Shown one piece after another: positions 59,178 through 64,000 of a stretch of 64,000 nucleotides of DNA. The first letter of the stretch is position 1, and each line of letters opens with the position of its first letter. The translations under genes were made by a program, and so were the position numbers. The stretch is from Neckera pumila. Taxonomy: Eukaryota; Streptophyta; Bryopsida; Hypnales; Neckeraceae. Location: contig OZ018412.1 in NCBI GenBank assembly GCA_963969595.1, forward strand, positions 16,370,501-16,434,500, in the 5' to 3' direction. Under the pieces are notes generated by a model, which was not told the origin of the DNA, ran no database searches, and saw only the letters and a program-made list of their open reading frames with translations.

Positions 59178-60570
59178 TTCACACACACTAACAAGAACCA
59201 TTCCTGACTCATTTCTAGGGAAAAGAACGACCAAATAAAACAAAAAAGAAGAATTAAAAACTTGTGTCCTAATCTTGGAGCACTTCACCGACATCAAAAA
59301 TCCTGCAAACTCTTGAAACGATCTAAAGTCTGCAAGTAAATTCTCAAAGACACATCCCGATGGTATATATCAACTCGCGAGCTGGCAAAAGGATCCAACA
59401 ATTCATAACCCGAACAAAATTGTATTTTATTCAGAACACAAACGCAAGAGCTTCGATCTAACTTAGGGATCCGACTGAAGACAAGAAATGAAGATGGAGA
59501 GTTAGTGAGTGAGTGAGTGAGTGAGAGAGTATACACGAACAAAACAGTTCGCGCGCTCGCTTGAAACCGTCCACATCGCTCCAGGTCGTTATCTTCGGAC
59601 ACTTCAACGGCACTATCATACAAACAAAACAAGTCATTCACACACGCAGAAAATAGCTAACAAGAACCATACCTAACCCATCTCTAGAGAAAAAAAAGCG
59701 AAAAACGAAACAAGAAACAAGGAATACGAATCGAGCAATTGTATTTTCTTTTTCACACGCTTCAACGCCATCACAAGTTCTCGAAACAATCTAAAACCAG
59801 CTAGTCAATTCTCGAAGAAACATCCCGATAGTATATACCACCTAGCGAGGAATTCGCCATTGTTCCGTATCATTCAAACACAACATAAGAATCTTTTAAC
59901 TAACTTATGAATCCAATCAAATGAAATGAAGGCAAGAAATGAAGCTAGAGACAGAGTGGAGAGAGATTACGACAACCACACCTAACTCCTTTCTAGAGAA
60001 CAAGTCACCGAAAAAAAGAAACGAGTCAAAAAACTTGTGTTCTCATCTTCAGACGCTTCAATGGCTTCACAAATTCTCAAAACAATCTAAATCCAGCTAG
60101 TAAATTCTACGAACACGTTCCGATAAGTGTACTGGTCACCGACTGAAACGGGAATCCAACACTTCCTAACCAGATTCAATTCTACTTTATTCTAAAGCAA
60201 GAAACCAGACAGTCGCAAGAATCTTCGAACTAACTTAAGAATCTGATCAAACGAAATGAAGGTAACAACTGAAGGTGAGGAGGAGCAATTGCGAGAACAG
60301 AGTACCTCGTTCGCTTCCTAACCCGAAACAATTCTATTTCATTCAAAACAAAAACACGCCAGAATCTTCGAACTAACTTGACTTCAGAATGTGATTGAAG
60401 GCAACCAGTACAGAAGTAAAGGTGGAGAGTGTGTGAGCAAGACAGCACATACACGAACAGGACAGTTCCCACGCTTGCTTGCAACCGCCTGCATCGCTCG
60501 TCCACAACATCATCTTCGTCGGTCCGCTTCAACGGCACTATCACACTATACAAAACATTAGCAAAACAAA
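59178..60570 (-). repeat. Degenerate tandem repeat of ~330-460 bp units upstream of SERINC
   Basis: Three units and part of a fourth share ordered phrases: ACAAGAACCAT-CCTRACYCATYTCTAG, CACTTCAAC/GCTTCAACG, TCTCGAAACAATCTAAA, ACATCCCGATRGTATATA, AATTCTATTTTATTC, CTAACTTAGGGATC, GAAATGAAG. Units start at about 59178, 59640 and 59970; a partial unit runs from 60320. The outer units also share ATACACGAACARRACAGTTC and CTTCAACGGCACTATCA. Identity is moderate. The location fits a promoter or a 5'-UTR intron. Confidence 0.7.
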
Positions 60571-60960
60571 ACAATTCGATCGACCAGGTTAAGCTTTAGA
60601 ACGATGATTGACGAAGGGCACCGTCGTCAAAGCACGCGGTCCGAGGAAGCTCGAAATTGCTTTGCAAAGATAGTGTGGGTTCGCTACAGTAGCGCGCAGT
60701 GGGCCACGTCCGTCCCGCAGTCGCCGGAAAAGCGACTAAATGTTCAAAGAGACCACTGGTTGGAGGGAAACGCCTCGGGCGACCGGTGGACGGAGACAAG
60801 TCTGTCCAGGTTGCTTTCTCGGTCAATGGGTTGGCAGAAAGCTTTCGGAACGATTACCTTCCGACCGCCAGACGCTGCGGATTCGAGCCGGTTATGAAGA
60901 TGACCGAGTATCTGGGGATTTCATAGAGTGACCGGTAATTAGTATTTATGGACTGTGAAA
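60571..60960. other. GC-rich block beyond the tandem repeats
   Basis: Balanced to GC-rich (GCTACAGTAGCGCGCAGTGGG; GGCGACCGGTGGACGGAGAC), with ORFs open in several frames for ~75-97 codons, as GC-rich DNA often is. No recognisable protein. Possibly the distal promoter or transcription start region of SERINC. Confidence 0.35.
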
Positions 60961-61204
60961 TTTCAATGCATAACATTGTTAACCAGTCTAAACCATTTCC
61001 CCTTGGAGGAAGGATAATACCTCCTTATATGTTTGGAAGTGAACTTAGTTATAATCTATAGAGAATCATTGGTTGGCTGAGAAGTTGCAATACTAATATC
61101 ATTGTATGAGTGGGAAGTTGCAAGAGAGTCATTGGTTGGCTAGGAAGTTGGCTCCCATTTCTTGTAGAAGCCAAAGGACCCTTCAACGTTGGTTAACAAT
61201 GTTA
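60961..61204 (+). repeat. Two-copy direct repeat
   Basis: GAGAATCATTGGTTGGCTGA at 61061 recurs as GAGAGTCATTGGTTGGCTAG at ~61124, each followed by GAAGTTG. No other structure in this stretch. Confidence 0.6.
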
Positions 61205-61537
61205 GAGCATCTTCTGCAACCCTCCATCCAAATTGTTCCTTCAATTGAGATTTGTCTAATTTGAAGGAGATGGCCACTTGAATACCCAACAATATAACTC
61301 ACTAAATATACTTCCAAACAATCACAAGTCACAGATCTTGCAAAAGCAATAAGTAAGCTATAACAATTGCTAATCTCAAGAGAAAATATAGAGGAGAAGG
61401 GCCGTAAAGGTGTGCACCAAATATGGATTATTTTGGTGTGTGAAAGTGAAAATATACTGTGAGAACACTAGAATTGATTGCTTATTATCCCAAAATTAGA
61501 GGTGGAGGGGTTCTTTGGAGGGGTGCAAGAGATGCTC
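61205..61537. mobile_element. Tourist-like MITE (PIF/Harbinger type)
   Basis: GAGCATCTTCTGCAACCCTCC at the left mirrors GGAGGGGTGCAAGAGATGCTC at the right. TTA is duplicated exactly on both sides (61202-61204 and 61538-61540), the 3 bp target duplication of the PIF/Harbinger superfamily. 333 bp, no ORF. Confidence 0.82.
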
Positions 61538-61761
61538 TTATGTGCAAGCACAAATTTAGAACCATCTGGTAATAACTACTATCAGAACCCCTACAGTTGT
61601 AGCCTTTGTGAATGCAATTACAACGCAAATGCCTAAGTGGCCAAAGTTTTCAACTCCTTGCTAGCAAGAGTAATTTCCAAAGTTTAAGATTGCTGATGCA
61701 AATAAGTTATTTAGCTCCATCTCCATCATCTCCATCCAATAATAGTCTATACAATGCTCTA

Positions 61762-62222
61762 TACATCTCGAACTTCCTATGCCACTGAATGTTTATTTTT
61801 GTCGTATAGATTCTTTGAATTCATACCTATGTACCATTATCACATTGATTTTGTGCGTTAAAATAGGCACAACTTCCGTATGTTTGGTATACTAGATTGA
61901 TATGAATGGAAGTCCTGCCACTTCCGTATCATTGAGCCATGTATTGTAATAGTGCAAATTTGACACTTTCATATACCACTGTATCCATGTATTTTCTTCA
62001 TGGAATAAATGTTGTTTTGCACAATTTATAAAAATAAAAAATTAAAATTAAAATTAAAAAATTAAAAAAATTCAGCTCCCTTATCCGGACAGCAACCCCC
62101 TTACCCGGGCAACAACCATCATACCTGGGCAGCAACCACCACCCGGGTTTCCAACCCAAGTGGGCAGCCAGAATTGAACACACGACCTAGGTCATGACTT
62201 TGGCCAATGCACCATGTTCTAA
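61762..62222 (-). mobile_element. SINE-like element, inverted second copy
   Basis: On the minus strand a TGGTGCATTGGCC A box-like start and a GTGTTCAATTCTGG B box-like word are followed by the same ~400 bp body and the tail GGAAGTTCGAGATGTA as at 33590-34050. The head carries four partial repeats of GGGCAGCAACCACC (62082-62150). The boxes are more decayed than in copy 1. Confidence 0.5.
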
Positions 62223-62297
62223 TTCACATGCATATTAAAGATTTAAAAATTTACTTGTACACTTTGTGCGATTTTTTTTCATTTTTTTTGTTAATTC

Positions 62298-62643
62298 AGC
62301 AGACTTTGGTGGCTGTTTGGGCATAGTAGAATTATTTTTTTCAAAAAACTTTGAACTAATAAAGGTTGGGAAATGAAGCCAGCTTCCATCTCCAAAAGTC
62401 GGTTTGCAATTTGAAGTTTTACTTAAAAGTTATGGACAAAATTTAGAGAGGGTGTTTAAAAATGTCAAAGAAAATTTCCATTCCAACCCCTCTCTGAACT
62501 TTGCTCATAACTTATTATTGGAGACTTCAAATTGCAAACGGATTTTTGGAGATAAAAGTTGGCTTGATTTCCCAACTTATGTTAGTTCAAAGTTTTTTTG
62601 AAAAAAACATTCCGGTATGCCTAAATGGCAACCAAAGTCTACT
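62298..62643. repeat. 346-bp foldback element (copy 3)
   Basis: AGCAGACTTTGGTGGCTG pairs with GGCAACCAAAGTCTACT. Interior arms TCTCCAAAAGTCGGTTTGCA / TGCAAACGGATTTTTGGAGA also pair. Inverted relative to copy 1 within the same composite repeat. Confidence 0.85.
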
Positions 62644-62822
62644 GACTTTAAAAAATACGGAATTGTGATTGATATAGTTTGAAAATAAAATTCCATTTTA
62701 CATAGAATTCTAACCTTGGTGATTTTAACATTGCCCAAATGCCAAAACAAATTTGAAGCTCTTCTAAGCCAAAATGAACAAAATGAACAAAAAAAAATTG
62801 ACTATTTGGTTGATGTGGACGT

Positions 62823-63687
62823 TGTACAATGGGGTATTGTTCATTAACAAATTGTCTATTGTGCCATTCAAGTTTTGTTTGCATAGTATAGAGAAATATT
62901 GGAATTTCTTGTCTTGCATAATTAATACTCAATTCTTACGCAATTCCAATAAAGTATACCAAATTTAAATTCCGAAAAATGCAAAATTCTATTTTTTGGT
63001 GAATTTTTGAAGCCAATTTGCATGATATTTGCATGATACATGATATTTTATAGAAAACAATTAATGATGATTTTTTTTAATTCTATGGTATAGATATTTA
63101 GGAAACATCTGTATGCACATCTTTCATGTTAAAAAACACCCCCTTAAGTAACAAAAATATTATCTAGAACGAGTTCCATATGAGGCGTCAAATGACCAAA
63201 CTTTGTAAAATAGATATTTTTATAATTTAAGTAGATTTTGGCAGAGTAATTGTATCATCATGACAAATTTAGTCACAATGTGCGGCTCAAATAGCAAAAT
63301 CTAGAAAAACTTCAGAAATATCTATTTGACAAAGTTTGGTTATATAATGCCTCACATTTAATTCTTCCTTGCTCATATTTTTGTCACTTAAGGGAGTGTT
63401 TTTTAATATGAAAGATGTGCATACGGATGTTTCCTATATATCTATGCAATTGAATTAAACAAATTTATCACCAATTGTTTTCTATAAAGTATTATGTATA
63501 ACCATGCAAATTGGCTTTAAAGATTCACCAAAAATGAAATTTTGCATTTTTGGAACTGAAATTTGGTATGCTTGATTGGAATTGCATAAGAATTGAGTAT
63601 TAATTATGTTAGACAAATCTTTCTTCTATACTATGCAAAGAAATTGAATGGCACAATAAGCAATTTGTAAATGAGTTGTATTGTACT
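62823..63687. repeat. ~865-bp palindrome
   Basis: TTGTCTATTGTGCCATTCAAG at the left mirrors GAATGGCACAATAAGCAA at the right. Inside, ATTAATACTCAATTCTTACG mirrors GAATTGAGTATTAATTA, and AGGCGTCAAATGACCAAAC mirrors GTTTGGTTATATAATGCCT. Arms of roughly 400 bp, the longest palindrome in the window. The shorter copy is at 39248-39876. Confidence 0.82.
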
Positions 63688-64000
63688 AAACTATCCGAAT
63701 CAAAAAAATTTAACCATTTTGTTGACTTGTGCCAAATCAACAAAAAATTGTAAAAAAAAGATCTATACAATATCCAAATCAACCAAAATTTGGTTTTCAA
63801 TCCAATCCAAAATGTTATAAACTGCGCCCACTATTAGTTGCCCGATCTTGCTTCACGGTGTCTAATTTTAAATGGACAATCTTACATTTACAAAGGTTAT
63901 TCTTAACCAACAGACTACAACACTGAGTGATGTATGACTTGTTGAAATGGTTGTGGATTTTTTCATACTTAAAACTATTCATTGTTCTTGGGGACTTTTT
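63688..64000 (+). repeat. Composite repeat P, runs off the window
   Basis: Matches 40010-40210 directly (CCCGATCTTGCTTCACGGTG) and then jumps to the sequence found at 41660-41760 (GTTATTCTTAACCAACAGAC, AACTATTCATTGTTCTTGGG). It continues past the last base of the window. Confidence 0.65.

Noticed and set aside
59294..60574. Two similar minus-strand ORFs of ~115 codons containing TVLFVY
   Set aside because: Their similarity is explained by the tandem DNA repeat; reading frames are not kept across the intermediate units.
60596..60931. Three overlapping plus-strand ORFs and one minus-strand ORF
   Set aside because: Open because of GC-rich composition; no protein family recognised and several frames open at once.
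1..64000. CRISPR array, operon or prokaryotic defence system
   Set aside because: All recognisable genes are intron-bearing plant genes; no regularly spaced repeats with unique spacers exist.

Overview
The window is nuclear DNA of a land plant. It carries five intron-rich protein-coding genes with GT-AG splice sites, set in AT-rich intergenic DNA crowded with short non-autonomous transposable elements. The protein families (a CAT9-like cationic amino acid transporter, a plant-type SERINC/TMS membrane protein, an EIPR1/TSSC1 WD40 protein) are typical of streptophytes. I cannot name the species. The repeat content and the odd MAPK-like kinase make me lean towards a non-angiosperm such as a bryophyte, with low confidence.

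Layout. 1-8170: intergenic repeats, a large GTTT microsatellite and the 5' region of gene 1. 8171-17067 (+): a 17-exon MAPK-like kinase, 599 aa. 17068-22104: TTAA-bounded repeats and the 5' region of gene 2. 22105-28695 (+): 13-exon EIPR1/TSSC1 WD40 protein, 354 aa. 28696-36390: nested repeats. 36391-38871 (-): 5-exon small secreted cysteine-rich protein, 123 aa. 38872-43809: palindromic and tandem repeats. 43810-47942 (-): 9-exon cationic amino acid transporter, 584 aa. 47943-54833: more repeats. 54834-58879 (-): 12-exon SERINC/TMS protein, 387 aa. 58880-64000: tandem repeats upstream of SERINC, then MITEs and long palindromes running off the window. All five exon chains were assembled by hand from splice sites and reading phase. 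Each closes in frame from ATG to stop, which is strong internal support.

The genes do not form a functional cluster. EIPR1 (endosomal retrieval), the CAT transporter and SERINC all act on endomembranes, but nothing in the sequence suggests this is more than chance.

The repeats are the most distinctive part. (1) A 760-930 bp family and a ~225 bp family, both bounded by TTAA with CCC-starting ends, resemble piggyBac-type non-autonomous elements. (2) A three-unit (-,+,+) array of the 225 bp family occurs twice; in one copy every unit is interrupted by a different element. (3) Foldback elements of ~345 bp and palindromes up to ~865 bp belong to a composite repeat present in at least three places. 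(4) A tRNA-like SINE head occurs in two copies. (5) Several MITE families occur with hAT-, PIF/Harbinger-, CACTA- and TA-flanked-like ends. No intact transposase or reverse transcriptase ORF is visible. Within genes, the notable points are a U12-type intron in SERINC and a GC-AG intron plus a TKT activation-loop motif in the kinase. I found no bacterial-type system, CRISPR array or rRNA.
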